From the NCBI GenBank assembly GCA_013399115.1, contig VXAA01003385.1:20476-84475 (forward strand): a stretch of 64,000 nt of DNA. Direction: 5' to 3'. A program made the position numbers and the translations under genes. The stretch is from Anseranas semipalmata. Taxonomy: Eukaryota > Chordata > Aves > Anseriformes > Anseranatidae. The notes beneath the pieces were generated by a model. The model did no database searches and was not told the DNA's origin. It saw only the letters and a list, made by a program, of their open reading frames with translations. Shown in pieces: positions 1 through 13,183 of this stretch (positions within the stretch are counted from its first letter, which is position 1; the number at the start of each line of letters is the position of its first letter).

Positions 1-577
1 GATCTCAGTCTAGCTGCTTTTACCTGCAGTGGGTGCCTACCCATGAGACATGGTGAAACAATCCATCAGCTCATCACCACCAGAAGTATTTTACTCCCAC
101 CACTCAACTATACTGAATGGGTTGGTGGTTGTTGAACCTTCTGTAGGCTGAGCCAGTATGACTAAAACCAACTTCCTTTTCTGCTGGGTGATTTCAGGCC
201 AAGCTTAGTGAGTTAAATTGGAGAGTCGGAAAAACACTAGAACTGGTGTAAGAAGGGCAGGAGCTGCATGCGTGGAAGGAGGAGAGAGGAGGGGGAAAAC
301 AGGCAGAGGGAAGAGGGAGGTGGAGGGGAGAAGTGGCAATCACAGTATTTCAGAGAAAGCAAGCAGTTGGATCAGCTGCTCCCACATCAACAGAATTTGG
401 CACTTAAAAACTTAGCTCTAGGTTTCGTGTGCTTGGCTGGTACCTTGCCAGTTGGTCTACGTTAAATTTGTCCAACTGGGTCTTTAGATGACATGTCGGT
501 CATCTGGGGGATGCAGGATACAAAGGAGTCCCTTGAAACAAAATTTATAAAAAATGCCTTTTGTTTTCTTCTTTCAG
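1..577 (+). other. TMEM123: TMEM123 intron (3' part)
   Basis: This non-coding DNA ends in a pyrimidine-rich tract and an AG acceptor at 576-577, directly before the TMEM123 transmembrane exon. The upstream TMEM123 exons (signal peptide and mucin-like ectodomain) lie left of the window. I see no coding or repeat signal in it apart from a purine-rich patch around 260-340. Confidence 0.75.
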
Positions 578-731
578 CCACATCAAAATCTGAGACTGGC
601 ATAACCAAAACCTCCAGATTTGACGTGGGCAGTTTTGTAGGTGGCATTGTGCTGACACTTGGCGTCCTAGTTATTCTCTACATTGGGTGCAAAACATACC
701 ACTCCAGAAGAGGCATTCAGTACAGAACCAT
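578..731 (+). CDS. TMEM123: TMEM123 (porimin) penultimate coding exon, transmembrane segment
   Basis: This 154-bp exon holds 2 bases of a split codon, 50 full codons and 2 bases of the next split codon. It is bounded by an AG acceptor (576-577) and a GTAAGT donor (732-737). The peptide starts with a Ser/Thr-rich juxtamembrane stretch, as in a mucin-like ectodomain. It continues with RFDVGSFVGG and a roughly 19-residue hydrophobic helix (FVGGIVLTLGVLVILYIGC), then a basic cytosolic stretch (SRRGIQYRT). The SFVGGIVLTLGV core and the tail match vertebrate TMEM123, a type I membrane protein linked to oncosis-like death in mammals. CD164-family sialomucins are the main alternative, but the tail joined across the next intron fits TMEM123. 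The neighbouring cIAP gene supports the call by synteny. Confidence 0.88.
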
Positions 732-3700
732 GTAAGTTTCAGAGGGGTTGTCCCTGGTCAATTTATGACTTTCTTGAGGGGAACAAGGAGAATGAATTAT
801 AAATTTACATTACATTAATATTATTAAGAAATTTAGCTGTGATATTTTCTGTCACCCTTTCATTACTCCTCATTATTCTTATGCCTCTCTTCTGTGTGAT
901 TTTTTTCCTGTGATCTATTATATAATTATTTTTTGTAAGGACCCTTGTCCGTCATCTATTCCGAATTAATTCACTGTGGTTTTGTTTGTTTTCTTTCTTC
1001 CTTTCCTGGTTTGTTCAGTTCTCCTTCCCTTACCATACTCCATTACAAGACTCACCTCTTCTACCCCCACCCACACTAGCTGTGTACTGAGTCTCATGGA
1101 TGATGGTATCTTTTTTACAACCAACTTTATAAAATAATTATTCCACAACTGGGGTGTGTGTTAGGTCCTCGCCCTGCTCTGTGTGATATGTACTAGATTT
1201 CTTCATGGCTGGGTATTTGCTTAAATGAAGCCTGATGCCAGAAATATTTCTTACATATGCATGCATGCATACTTTCATCCTAATTATTTGCTAGCACTGT
1301 AAATACTTCTGCCAGCTTCTACTCCCTGCACTGATTGTTTACAACAATATTTGTGAGATGTTTGCTATATTTGCTAGACTTCTGATTCTTCCTGACTCTT
1401 TTTCCTGGACTTATTTGTTTATTTGATTTGCCTTCACCACCCCCAACCCCAACCCATTGTTTCTATTAGTTAGATGATATTTTATTGGAACTCCGTCACC
1501 ATCTCTCTTTCATATCACCATTTACATACCTCAAGGTTTAGTTTGAGCAGCCAGTTTTAAAGCCAGCCATAGAATCGTAGAATCATTTAGGTTGGAAAAG
1601 ACCTCCAAGATCATCCAGTCCAACCTATAACCTACCACTGCCAAGTCCACCATTAAACCATGTCACTAAGCTCTACATCTACACGCCTTTTGAATACCTC
1701 CAGGGATGGTGACTCAACCACTTCCCTGGGCAGCCTGTTCCAGTGCCTCAGAACCATTTCAGTAAAGAAATTTTTCCTAATATCCAACCTAAACCTCCCC
1801 ACGCACAACTTAAAGCCATTTCTTCTTGTCTTATCACTTGGTGCTTGGGAGACCGATCCCCACCTTGCTAGAGCCTCCTTTAAGGTAATTGTAGAGCATG
1901 ATAAGGTCTCCCCTGAGCCTCCTCTTCTCCAGGCTAAACAACCCCAGCTCACTCAGCCGCTCCTCGTAAGACTTGTTCTCCAGACCCCTCACCAGCTTCG
2001 TTGCCCTTCTCTGGACACGCTCCAGCACCTCGATGTCCTTCCTGCAGTGAGGGGCCCAAAACTGAACACAGGACTCGAGGTGCGGCCTCACCAGAGCTGC
2101 GTACAGGGGGACAATCCCTTCCCTAGTCCTGCTGGCCACACTGTTCCTGACACAAGCCAGGATGCCGTTGGCCTTCTTGGCCACCTGAGCACACTGCTGG
2201 CTCATATTCAGCCGGCTATCAACCAATACTCCCAGGTCCTTCTCTGCCAGGCAGCTTTCCAGCCACTCATCGCCCAGCCTGTAGCGCTGCTTGGGGTTGT
2301 TGCGCCCCAAGTGCAGGACCCGGCACTTGGCCTTGTTGAATGTCATACAGTTGGCCTTGGCCCACCGGTCCAGCCTATCCAGATCTTCCTGCAGAGCCTT
2401 CCTACCCTCGAGCAGATCAACACATGCACCTAACTTGGTGTCATCTGCAAACTTGCTGAGGGTGCACTCAATCCCTTCATCCAGATCATTGATAAAGATA
2501 TTGAAGAGAACTGGCCCTAATACTGAGCCCTGAGGGACACCACTAGTGATGACTAATGGCATCTAATATTCCTCTTTCTTAAGCCACCACTGTTGAAACA
2601 ATTCGTTTGTCACAGAAGACATGCAACTGCAATAGCACCATTATTCACATTTTTAAAGCACTGTATTTGATTGTTGTCAATACATGAAATCAAACTTTTG
2701 CCCCACTTTGCAATATAGGGAGGGCAGCTGTTTGATTTCTAACGTGTATTTTTTTGTGTTGTCTTGTTCTTAACTCCAGAAACCTGTCCATAAAATTGTA
2801 TGCACTGAATATGCTTTAAGTACTCTTCAGAAGTCCATGAAATGAGGTAGAATTCATTCCAACAGAATATAGGCATCCACATCTAAACTAGTCATTTCAT
2901 ACCATTTCTATTACCCTAAGGTAGACACTTAAAATCTGCTAGATGAGTCAACTGACCCAAGCATGTTTGTATTCACTGTGAGGGCAGCTAAGAGTCTTAG
3001 ATAGAGAAGTACACATCAAAAGGTATGGGCCAGATCCCACCTAAGGTCACTTGTTTAGTTCACCAATGACTTTCAGCCTTCTGTGAGCTGTAGTCTGCTG
3101 GTACTTTCCCCCTGGAGTGTTGGTGCTACATGACAGATACAAACCAGCTGACAGCAAGCTTGCTTATCTTTTCAATATCCTTTACAAGTTGTCTGTGGGC
3201 TTCAGACAGCATATAGACTACAAGTGGAAAACCACATTTTTAAACATTTTCTCTAGGTGTTTTCCCAGGTGGACTAAATTAAGTATATGTCAACCAATTT
3301 CTTCCAGACAACCGACCTTTCTCCTTTGTGAAATGAGACTGGGGCGTGTTCTTGTCTCGGGCATGGTTTGTCCGTGTCATGCTACTCTTTTTGTCTCCTT
3401 TGCAGCATTCACTTCTGAGAGCAAAGCATGTTTATGATTCTGACTTCATATTGTATCTCACTTCTTTTGTAATGAATGCAACAATTTTGATTGAACCTTA
3501 CTAGCTTATCAGCTTCAAGTAATTAAGGAAAATCGGTTGCTGTTTAGCTTACTATAGAGCTGCAGAACTATCTCATTTGCCATTTATACCCAGCTCTACT
3601 CAGTTTTCTTCCAGGCTTGCCTCCTTGTCCCAGATTTAGTTTAAGAACTGGGAGTTTTTATAACTAGCTTGCTTTCTTTTTTCCTATTCAGTATCATCCA

Positions 3701-4261
3701 TCTCAGTTGAAGAAGCTTGTTTTAACTGAGGTGATGTCATTAGACTCGTTGGGATGCTAGTGTTCAGGTCTTATGTTTTCTCTCCATCTTTGACTCCTGC
3801 TGGCTGTTCATGGGATTCAACAAGTCCCCTTTGCACTTGTTTATCCACAGTAGTGTTTGAATAGACATTGTAGAAGTCAGATCAACAGTATCTTTAAAAC
3901 AAAGGAACTTGTAGCTGAGCTTGTAAGCTGCCTTTGATTAGCTGTTACTACTGGTTATAGGTAAGACAGGATAAAAATGCCTGAGGAACAACTGATCTGC
4001 AAGTATTTACTTGAATGAAATATGGAAGTCAAACTGTTAATAAGGCCAGTGAAGCTTGAGGATTGTTGACAAAATTAAGTTCTTATAGCTTCTGGCTTGA
4101 CTCAGGGAGGCCTGTGACTCCCAGATTAATGTGTACTTAGGCCTTCTCAGCAAGACAGCCTTTGTTCCCAAAATAACCTTTTTAGCAGCAGCTGGGTGGC
4201 TGTTTCTTATGTTGACTGATGCTTGTACTGCAGAGCATTAATTACTGTGTTTCTGTTACAG
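732..4261 (+). other. TMEM123: TMEM123 last intron
   Basis: This 3.5-kb intron runs from the GTAAGT donor at 732 to the ACAG acceptor ending at 4261. It carries a 5'-truncated CR1 at 1568-2556 on the opposite strand. The rest is AT-rich with no further coding signal that I can see. Confidence 0.8.
1568..2556 (-). mobile_element. CR1 LINE, 5'-truncated, with the end of the reverse transcriptase ORF
   Basis: On the minus strand the block begins inside the CR1 reverse transcriptase ([20 protein letters not shown]). It contains the catalytic FADDTKLG motif and stays open for about 240 codons to 1834. Near 1850 the reading frame shifts by one base. The C-terminal part ([29 protein letters not shown]) continues in another frame, so this copy is dead. 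The 3' end reads on + as catagaatcgtagaatcattt, the reverse of the CR1 terminal 8-mer repeat. CR1 elements are typically 5'-truncated and lack target-site duplications, which fits here. It sits antisense within the TMEM123 intron. Confidence 0.95.
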
Positions 4262-4286
4262 TGATGAACACGATGCCATCATTTAA
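4262..4286 (+). CDS. TMEM123: TMEM123 last coding exon, acidic cytosolic tail
   Basis: After the acceptor at 4260-4261, the first T completes the split codon AT|T. The frame then reads Ile-Asp-Glu-His-Asp-Ala-Ile-Ile and stops with TAA at 4284-4286. Joined to the previous exon it gives the tail YRT-IDEHDAII, the conserved TMEM123 C-terminus. Only 25 nt of this exon are coding; the rest of the exon is 3'UTR. Confidence 0.88.
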
Positions 4287-6230
4287 AGAGATTTCAGGGA
4301 AGACAGTATTGGAAACCCGTCCTATCACAGCTGTCTTAACTTACTTCTGGAAAGAGTTTCTTTCATAAAGATGATCACCGTCTCTAAAGCTGTTTGTGAG
4401 TGTGATCCTGCAAAATGTTGAGAATCTCCTAAGTATCCTGATTTTTTTACATTGGCTTTGATAAGAACAAGAGGAACTCAGCACTTTCTAGAGAAAGTAT
4501 TTTCTTTTTCCAGTATTTTTAATCAAATTTAAAGAAATACACATATTGAGTTGTTTGAAGGTACACACACAAGGCTCTGAAATGGCAAATTACTAGCATA
4601 GTAGATCGCATCATTACAATTTTAAGTTAGCCTGTTTTTCACATATCTCCATAAATCCAGTGTGTTCCATAATGGATGCAGTAGGTTAAATAGGATAGAC
4701 TACCTTTGAGACCAAGCATAGGTTTTTGCAAGTAAAATATTTTTTCCTAGTGTTTTGTATTAAATTGTATTTATTTTGAAGTTTGATGTGAACTTTAGTT
4801 TGGAGATTTGTGGTTTTGAACAATTCAGTTAATTTTTATTAGGATAGTAAAGGGACATGGTTTGCTAACTGTATAGAAAGTGATAAGGAATACTTTAAAC
4901 TTCAGTCATTAGCTCACAGCAACCTGTAGAGACTTTCCTTAACAGGCTACACAATGAAACTAGCTGCAGGAACCATGGACAGACTGGAGATATCTATCCA
5001 CAACCCCCTTTTCTGAATGGGTCCTTGTTTTAAAAAAAAAAAAAAAAAATGCAATCCATAACTTTTTTATAGTATGTCCTAGTGTTGTGCTGAAGATAAA
5101 GTCAAAATTGTCCCAATTTCAAATATGAAAATTCTTACTGAAATTGTATTTTTAAGTTGAATGTAGCAATCACTTCACTTGATTATTTTTTTATGAGAAA
5201 GCTGCATGCAGTGTTTTAGCGGCATTTGATTAGCATTGAAAGTTACACAGAGAAATGGAAAATATGTAGGATATCGTTTTAGAAGAATATAATCTGCATT
5301 TTTATAACAATTTGCTGAACTTGGTACTGCTGCACCCACGTATAGCAGCCTGGTCAAAACTCCACTGAAGGCAACAGGGCATGTCCCAGAAAGCCTTTGG
5401 ATTAAGTTCCAGGTACAAGGGAGTCATGTGCAAGATGTCTGATGCTGCTTCCACGTTACTTTTGCATTTACACGGAGGTAAAACTGCTGCCTTCAGTAGA
5501 TGGACTCCTGATTTACACTGGTATAAGGAACAGTAGAATGAGGATCAAGAAACACTTCTCTTGCATCTCTTCTATAGCACCAAGAAACTGCTGGGTCCTG
5601 TTCAGGCTCCATTTGTAGACCTCTCCCTGGTGATCAGGGTTGGCGTGGTGGGACTTGACTGTCCTGGTCACTGCCGGAACATGTCCATTATGCAGTGCGC
5701 AGCAGGAGGTGGTGACATCTGTGGAAGGTCTGTCAGTGGTCAGGGGTACAACAACATCAGGGGAAGTAAAACTACAGCTCTGGCATGGATTAATTATTTT
5801 GTTGAACGATAGTTTATTCTTACACATGCACTTTCCTACCAGGTTAAAATGGGTGAATGGATTTTCTTTTCCTTTTTTATATGGAGTAATAAGGCTTTGT
5901 CTGAGGCACAGTCAAGTCCAGCAAATCATGGTTTCTGAGTAGTACCAGCCGCACACTTGAAACTGGGATTGTATGGCTTTTTTTTAATTTTTATTGCAAT
6001 ACAGCGGAGGAGTGACTTGAAGTAACTTCTTCTGTGATTTTTTTTTTTTCTTAATTGCCTTGTTTGGTGGATTTTTTTTTTTCTTAACGTGAACAGTTTG
6101 GAAACGATTGTTACATAGCACTGTAGTTTGTTACTTTGTGGAAATTAAGAGAATTAAATTCAACTCCATTATTGGGATTGTCTCACCTCTGTTGTACAGA
6201 TGAATAAATAAAGTGAAATCTTTGGAGTTA
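4287..6230 (+). other. TMEM123: TMEM123 3' untranslated region
   Basis: This is about 1.9 kb of AT-rich non-coding DNA from the TAA stop to overlapping AATAAA signals. It contains an A18-19 run near 5031 and several T-runs. No competing gene or repeat is recognised. The 3' boundary is inferred from the poly(A) signal. Confidence 0.65.
6203..6212 (+). terminator. TMEM123: Overlapping poly(A) signals, AATAAATAAA
   Basis: Two canonical AATAAA hexamers overlap (6203-6208 and 6207-6212). They are the first tandem AATAAA pair I noticed downstream of the TMEM123 stop. Cleavage is expected about 15-25 bp later. Confidence 0.6.
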
Positions 6231-9200
6231 CTATATCAATTTCAGTTGGATTTTTATTTTATTAAATGCTTTTTATAATTCCCTCAACCATTTCCACAAT
6301 CATAACAATTGAATAAGATGTATTCACTATGTATACTTTTAAATGATAGAATACCAGAACCATGACACTTTTGCCCAGCCCAATCATTTGTAGTCTATTT
6401 TGTAACTTCAGTACTACAAAAAAGCAAAATTCTTTGCCTAAGATTTCAGAGGCATGAGTGCAAATATAAAACTTTACTTCCTTTCAGGTATTTGGATACT
6501 AGACAAAGTGAGGTACAATTGATAAATCTTACCTTTAACTTTGCATTTGCTTTCCAACAGTAAATGCTGTATGTAACTTAAAAGGGGATGAATGGGACAG
6601 TTTTTCAATGTTTCATAGCTCCACTAAGTACTTGTTTAGGCCTCAGTCCCGGAGGTTGTTCAGCAGGGGTGGAACAAGCAGTGGATTTGAATTTAGCTAT
6701 ACTCTAGAGGGGTCAACTATATGTAATAACTGAAATAGTAATTTAGCATCCAGAAATCCTGATTATATTAATTGAACATTATCACTTCTTATTTCTGTAA
6801 AGAAAGAGTATTTCAAAGAATTTGATACAGCAGTCAGGAGATGTTAGGCAAATATGACTGAAGTCTAGCACCATCCCAGGCAACTGGGACATAATCCCTT
6901 TGGTAAGTTACATTTCACAACTTCCTCATGTAAGTCTCTCTCCTTCCCTGGTGATTAGTTCTACTGAAGTCCATCATAAGTCTATGATCTGCTCATACTC
7001 ATTTTATGTAACAGATCTTTTAGCATAAATGCTGCTCCTCCCCTTCTCTAGGTATACCTATCCGGTAGTTGGCATATTTCAGTTGATCCTTAACTAAGCT
7101 AGAGTTTATCTAGTAAAGGTTATGGCACCTGTTTATAGTCCATTCATTCAACAGGACTCCATAGCTGTTTCTTTTAAATAGTACTGAGGCCTGAGCAATG
7201 CGGTTCATAGTTCTCTCTTTTTATTAGGAATCCCTCTGGTGACACATCACAGAACTGCATTTACAGTGTCGTGGTTTAAGACCATCACCAGCAATCAGTT
7301 GATTACAGTTCCTTCACCCAACCCAGATGCTCACTTTTAATTCCTAAAATTCACATTTTTGTACTTCCGTATTAAAATTTATTTCACTTAATATTGCAGT
7401 CTTGGGAAGTCATCCAGTAGCTGCAGAACAGGGCCAGAACCTTTGGTCATAGATCATAAAATGTTACTTTTGCCCTTCCCAAGTAACAAAAATTGAGTCC
7501 AACTCGATCATATGACCAAATCTCAGGACTTCAGCATTCTGCCTTCCTCCCACAGGTCATTTCTTTTCATGCAGCGCTCCCTCAGCCTGTACTCTGGTAC
7601 CAATTCATAACCTTTCCAGCTTAAATTTTTTATAGGGCCCCTGTATCAGAGGCTTCAAGGCAGTCCAGAAATATAGGAATGCTGTATTCAATAAAAAAAA
7701 AAAAAGTCTATTAAGATTATCAGAGTAGCATGATCTTGTATCCCTTTGTAAACCTACTTTCATACCTTTTCCTTCATGCTCAGAGACTGTTAAAGCTCTT
7801 ACAGCCTCACGCCACTCTCTGTTTTTGCCCTGAAGACCTAGCATTCTTAACACGCTTTATTGAAAAAGATACAAGCAACAAGATGACAATTTCTTATAAA
7901 TCAAATATTGCCAAAAGCAAAATAAGTAGATAATGGATAAGTGGATACAGAAGGAGATAAGAATGAAAACAGACCTGTGCAGAATATGAACATGTTCCCT
8001 GTACACCACTCGGCTATTTAGAGCAAACCAGTGACAGAGCCCTGGCTTGTGCGTGAAAGAGATGGCAGTCTTAAAGTCTGGAAAGTTAAATGAATTTAGG
8101 AATCTGCATTTGACTGTTCTTACAAAGAGTACAGAGGGGGGATGCCAAGTCCTTGTGTTGATCCTACAGTGTCTAAGCTTGAGCTTGAATTAGAATTTAG
8201 TGTTTGTGTCACTATAACGCGCTTAGACTGGAGTAATGATTAACCTTATTCTTCAATGGCAGGTCATTGCTATACTTCAAAATGTCAAATCCAGTAACTC
8301 CAAAAATTGAAAGAATAAGAGGGACTAAGTTCTAGAAGTTCTTAAGCATCTATTTAGAAGACCAAGGAGGAGTATATTCTCACTCTGATATTCAAATAAT
8401 TTGTCTATTAGTTGTTTTGACCTTATCCACAAAAAGTTTAAAGCAACTTGGAAACCATGGTGTTGCACCTGGCCAGCACTCAGTTGAAGAATGGTTCTAA
8501 AGTTTTAGAAGAAAAACTACGGAAGTCAGTTTTCTTGACAGGATTCATAAAAATAGAAAAGCAACAAGTGTCTGTACAAGTGAGGTACTTTCTTATTATT
8601 ATTGTTGCATATTTGAATATCTTTGTTAAAGACTTTATTCTTCACTGACAATTGAAGTTATTGTCCACTGGCCAAATCACAACCCTAACTAATATCCTAC
8701 TCTCCATAAGTATCCAGTATTTCTCATTTCTCTTTCTGTGGAAAGAATATAGAATCAGCAAGTCAAACTATACAGATCTGAAAGGAGGCGATCTTTGTTC
8801 TGGAAAGCTCTGTACTAACTTTCACTAACTGAAAGCACATGAGCTCAGAAAGCTTTGGCAAGGTCTCGAGTAGCAGGACTGCATGCTGTCTTCAGCTGTG
8901 CCTCCTGGTCAGTGCTCAAAAGCAAACAAAAGATGCACATCCAGTCAAAAGAAAAACAACCATGCAAAAAATAAATAAATAAAAATAAAAAGCAGGAAAC
9001 TACTAAATAATTATGATAAAGTTTCTTGGCACTAGCGTCACAGAAGATGCAGCTGCTACTTGTGAAGCTGCTGTATCTTGCAGAATCTCAAACCAGTATC
9101 AGAAACTGCAACTACTCTGGGCTAGATCCTTTGCAGATAAGCAGCTTCTCTCAAGTAAAGGAACTGCTCATTTATAGAAGCTGGGAATATTGCCTTCTAT

Positions 9201-10111
9201 CTTCACCTTACCGCAAATCTGGCCACTGAGCTCCAGTGATACTGAAGTTCCCACCTTCTGCCCCGTAAGCCACACAACCACATGCTGCCAGCTCAAGACA
9301 AGCAGTGGACGGAGAGCACTGACATCTGACAGCGTGAGCAGCAGAGCTGCGCAGGAAGCTGGGGCTGGACAGGCTGTCTCTCGCTGTCTGCTGGAAGACT
9401 CTTGTGACCTGTCGGTCGTGGAACGTTTGCTGTATCAGCACTGCCAGAAAGACACAGCTCTTGAGCTTTCCCAGTGAAAGGAGAAGGACACAGAATGAAC
9501 ATGGCCAGCTAATTCACAACTAACAAATGACTTGATCCTCTCTGAGCATTACTGAACACTATGCAGATAGTCTTCTCCATGCTTTCACATTTTCCTAGGG
9601 TTCTGTTTGCACAGTGCTACAGACTAGTTATATACAGCTTTCTTGCAATAGTACTGAGGGGAACATAACTGCTCAAACATACAGCATTACCCATAGGGCA
9701 ACCACAACCATCATAGCAGGGAGCAGTGGAAAGCTGTAACCTACATTAGCCTTCCTGCCAAAAACAGGTCAAAGAATTTCACCCAGTAGTTTCTAGGTCA
9801 AGCTCTTCCACTTCTCAGAAAGTGGCTCAGGTGCCTGGTTCAGATGCAGGCAGCCAGTGCTATGGTAAGTTGCCCGGGACATTCAAAACATTTACCAGCC
9901 AGGGATGACATAGCAGGGCCTGAGAGGTACCCTCAGGCATCACAAATGACGTTGAACACCTGTGTGAGGCACCTGAATCACTCAATTTCTAAAGCCCGTA
10001 TATCCTGTCACCTGAACTATATGTAGGTAGCTACTAATGTTTGAAAAACACTGGCACCATATGGGTCTAAAGAAAAATGCGTTGCTTGTACTGTCTGCCT
10101 GCTGCTATCAC

Positions 10112-10380
10112 GGGATCACAGGATGAATGAGGTTGGAAGGGACCTCTGGAGGCCATCTGGTCCAACCCCTGCTCAACCAGGGACACCCAGAGCAGCTGCC
10201 CAGGACCATGTCCAGGTGGCTTTTGAAGATCTCCAAGGAGGAGACTCCACAACCTCTGGGCAACCTGTGCCAGGCTCCCTCACCCACACAGCACAGAAGT
10301 CCTGCCTGGTGTTCAGAGGGAACCTCCTGTGTTCCAGTTTGTGCCCATTGCCTCTTGGCCTGACGCTGGGCACCATGTTT
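10112..10380 (-). mobile_element. CR1 LINE 3' fragment
   Basis: On + the block reads gatcacaggatgaatgagg, then ttggaagggacctctggagg and the stretch about the best 'gtccaacccctgctcaacca' track. This is the reverse complement of a CR1 3'UTR of a different subfamily from the copies at 1568 and 11400. Similarity fades around 10380. It is non-coding and decayed. Confidence 0.9.
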
Positions 10381-11399
10381 TTCTCTATCATCTTCCCCAG
10401 CTCCCTGTTCAAAAACAGGGCTTCCATGCTAACACTTCATGTGAGACTGACCCCTTCAGTTCTCCCTGCTGACTCTCATCTTAATTAGTAGAAAGTATGC
10501 TTGGTTCTAGTATTATTAGTTTCTGAGTTTGAACATCAAATTTCAAATCATGCACTTTACGCCTTATCAACCTTTTTATAATCCCCGACAATTTTTTAAG
10601 TTGCTACATAATAGAAAAGAGCCTTTAAAAACTTCAAAAGCAGAAAAGCAAAAGGATGTTAATCAAAGCTGCTTAAAACTACATGCGATGTTTGAAATAT
10701 TTACATTTTTAAACTGCAAAATTAAAGGAAGGATATGTACATATAATGAAGTTGGATAAAAGTACAGTTAAAGAATCCTATGTACTGCAACATATGTATT
10801 TCAAAGCATTACAATAAGCAGGGTGCCAGCTACTGTACAGTATTAAGCACAGCATTGCAGAAATTATGGAAGAATGGATGAAGCCACAAGTCAGTGTCAC
10901 TGAATTCACACCAAAAATACATAAAGAGAACCAATTGATTCTTCCCCTCCCTCCTCAACTCCCCCAGACAGCAAAGCAAGAGGACTTCAAAAATTGTATC
11001 TCTGGTATTACCTTGAAAGGGACTCTAGCTCAGGCAGTACTGCTTGGAGATGCAGGGCGAAGACGAACAGATGACAACTAAAATGCATTTGTATCTTCCT
11101 TTGCACAATTGCCCTCACTAAAGTTAGTGGTTTACAGTACTACTGATGGAAACACCCAGAATCTGCTAAAAATCAGTCTCGATCACATACTTTACTCAAA
11201 CAAAAGGACGTGGTTTTTTGCCCTTTTTAGCTAGCCAGAACTTCGATTCAATGCTGTGGCTGCAGTTGTCAACATACTGTTAATTCCATGCAGTCTAAAT
11301 TCCACACTCGGTGGACAGACTTCCCAAGATGGCAGGTGATTAAGCCAGGAGACCCAGAGGCTTCTTTTAGAGACTTAGACGGGAGGCTTTTGTTAAATT

Positions 11400-11777
11400 A
11401 CAGAATCACAGAACCGTTTAGGTTTGAAAAGACCTCCAAGATCATCCAGTCCAACCTATAACCTAACACTACCAAGTCCTCCATCTCACTAAGCTCTACA
11501 TCTAAACATCTTTTGAATACCTCCAGGGATGGTGACTCGACCACTTCCCTGGGCAGCCTGTTCCAATGCCTCACAACCGTTTCAGTAAAGAAGTTTTTCC
11601 TAATATCCAACCTAAACCTCCCCTGGCGCAACTTTAGCCCATTCCCGCTTGTCCTATCACCTGGCGCGAGGGAGAAGAGACCAATCCCCACCTCGCTACG
11701 GCCTCCTTTAAGGTACTTCTAGAGAGCGATAAGGTCACCCCTGAGCCTCCTCTTCTCCAGGCTGAACAACCCAAACA
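11400..11777 (-). mobile_element. CR1 LINE 3' fragment
   Basis: This is the same subfamily as the 1568 copy. On + it begins cagaatcacagaaccgttta, followed by the shared tract ending atcatccagtccaacc. On the minus strand it retains the end of the CR1 ORF2 ([34 protein letters not shown]). Truncation is near 11777, just after the stretch tcctcttctccaggctgaac. No intact ORF remains. Confidence 0.93.
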
Positions 11778-13175
11778 GTTCAGATGTACAACAGGAAAGA
11801 TGTATACAAATGCCAACCATGTCCAAGTATGAATGGAAACTTATTTGCTAGGACGAGCATCTCCCTATTTAATACAGGCCTTGATCTGAACCCTAAGCAA
11901 CCATTTCACAGGGCAAGGCACTATAACCAGCCACAAGTTACACGGCCTGCACAAGTTCTTTTTTAAGTACAGACTTCGCTACCTTCATACATACGTGGGG
12001 TGCTCCTTCTACAAAACGTGTACAGATAACGTGTATAGATAAGAGCCATATATGAAGTGATGAGAACCAGTTACATGCGTGCACACATCCTGAAACTTGA
12101 GGAACAGCATTTTCACATCACACTAGAGCATAAGACACTGAAACACTGTTAAACACATCTTATTGCTGGCAGGTCTGAAGATCGAGAAGCCTGCACTTGG
12201 GCATTAACATAGACGTGAAAAGACTGATTTCACAAAGTCTGACAAACTGACAGCACTGCTGCAGTTATCCCAGCAGTATTCTTCTCCCACTGGTTGATGT
12301 TAAGTCCTTGAAAAATATCAATGAGTATTTCCCCCTGTAAGCATCTACTATGCAAGTGCAGGCATACAGAGCAGAAAAGGGTAAAGAACCAACCATTAAG
12401 GAAATAGGAGTCACTGGATTACCAGTTTATAAAACAAGCCCCAAGATTTCATAGGAGGCTGGAAGATCCTACTATTTAATTACACGATCACTGGAAACTT
12501 TCAAATACAGAAAAGTTGCTTAAATTTTAATCCTCAACATAAAGGTTATACTGCTGCACAGCTACCCTCCATTTCATTTCTAAGGTTTTGAGAACCATTC
12601 TTAGACAGGATTTCTATTTTTTGAAAAAATCAAGACAGAAGGAAATACCAGACGCTGTTTCTCTTATTAAAATAAAATAAAAAGTCTGAATCCCCTACTT
12701 TGCCAGAGGGAATCACCAAAGAGCACAGAAACAAACAAACAAGAAAAACTTCTGACAGGAAAAGTTTAGTCACTGCAGCCGACAGAGAAAAGCCAACAAT
12801 GGGAACAGAATAAACAAGCACTCATTTGCTAAGCAGAAATATTTTAATTCAGTCTTTATATAAACTATTATTAATACACATTACACAAATATCTTGACAC
12901 AACACTTTAAAAAGTCTCGCTGTTCCTGCAACAGTTAGCCTCTTTTCTCCCCCACTTCCACAAGAAAGCCAAAACAGAACCAGAACAGTAGCTAAAGTTT
13001 AGTATTAATAAACAGCCACCTTAACTATTTCCTCACATCCTGCACTGAGTTTACATGGCAAGGTTTTTGGTGGCTTGCAGGGGTGGCCTCTGGGAGAAAA
13101 GACCAGGGACTGACACCTCTAGACAGTTCCAAAATGGAGTCACTGCTGGCCAGAACTGAGCCACCCCTGATAGCA

Positions 13176-13183
13176 TATTTAAG
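13176..13183 (+). promoter_or_regulatory. LTR TATA box (TATTTAAG)
   Basis: This TATA-like motif lies about 135 bp into the solo LTR, at the position expected for its U3 promoter. Transcription from it would run rightwards, toward the BIRC 3' end and antisense to BIRC. Activity is not known. Confidence 0.5.

Larger units (their letters stand above)
6231..13040. other. Intergenic region between convergent TMEM123 and BIRC
   Basis: Apart from two CR1 fragments (10112-10380 and 11400-11777) I see no gene in this 6.8-kb stretch. The open frames present are short and lack splice or homology support. A7-14 runs near 7690 and 8968 are ordinary simple repeats. Confidence 0.6.
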
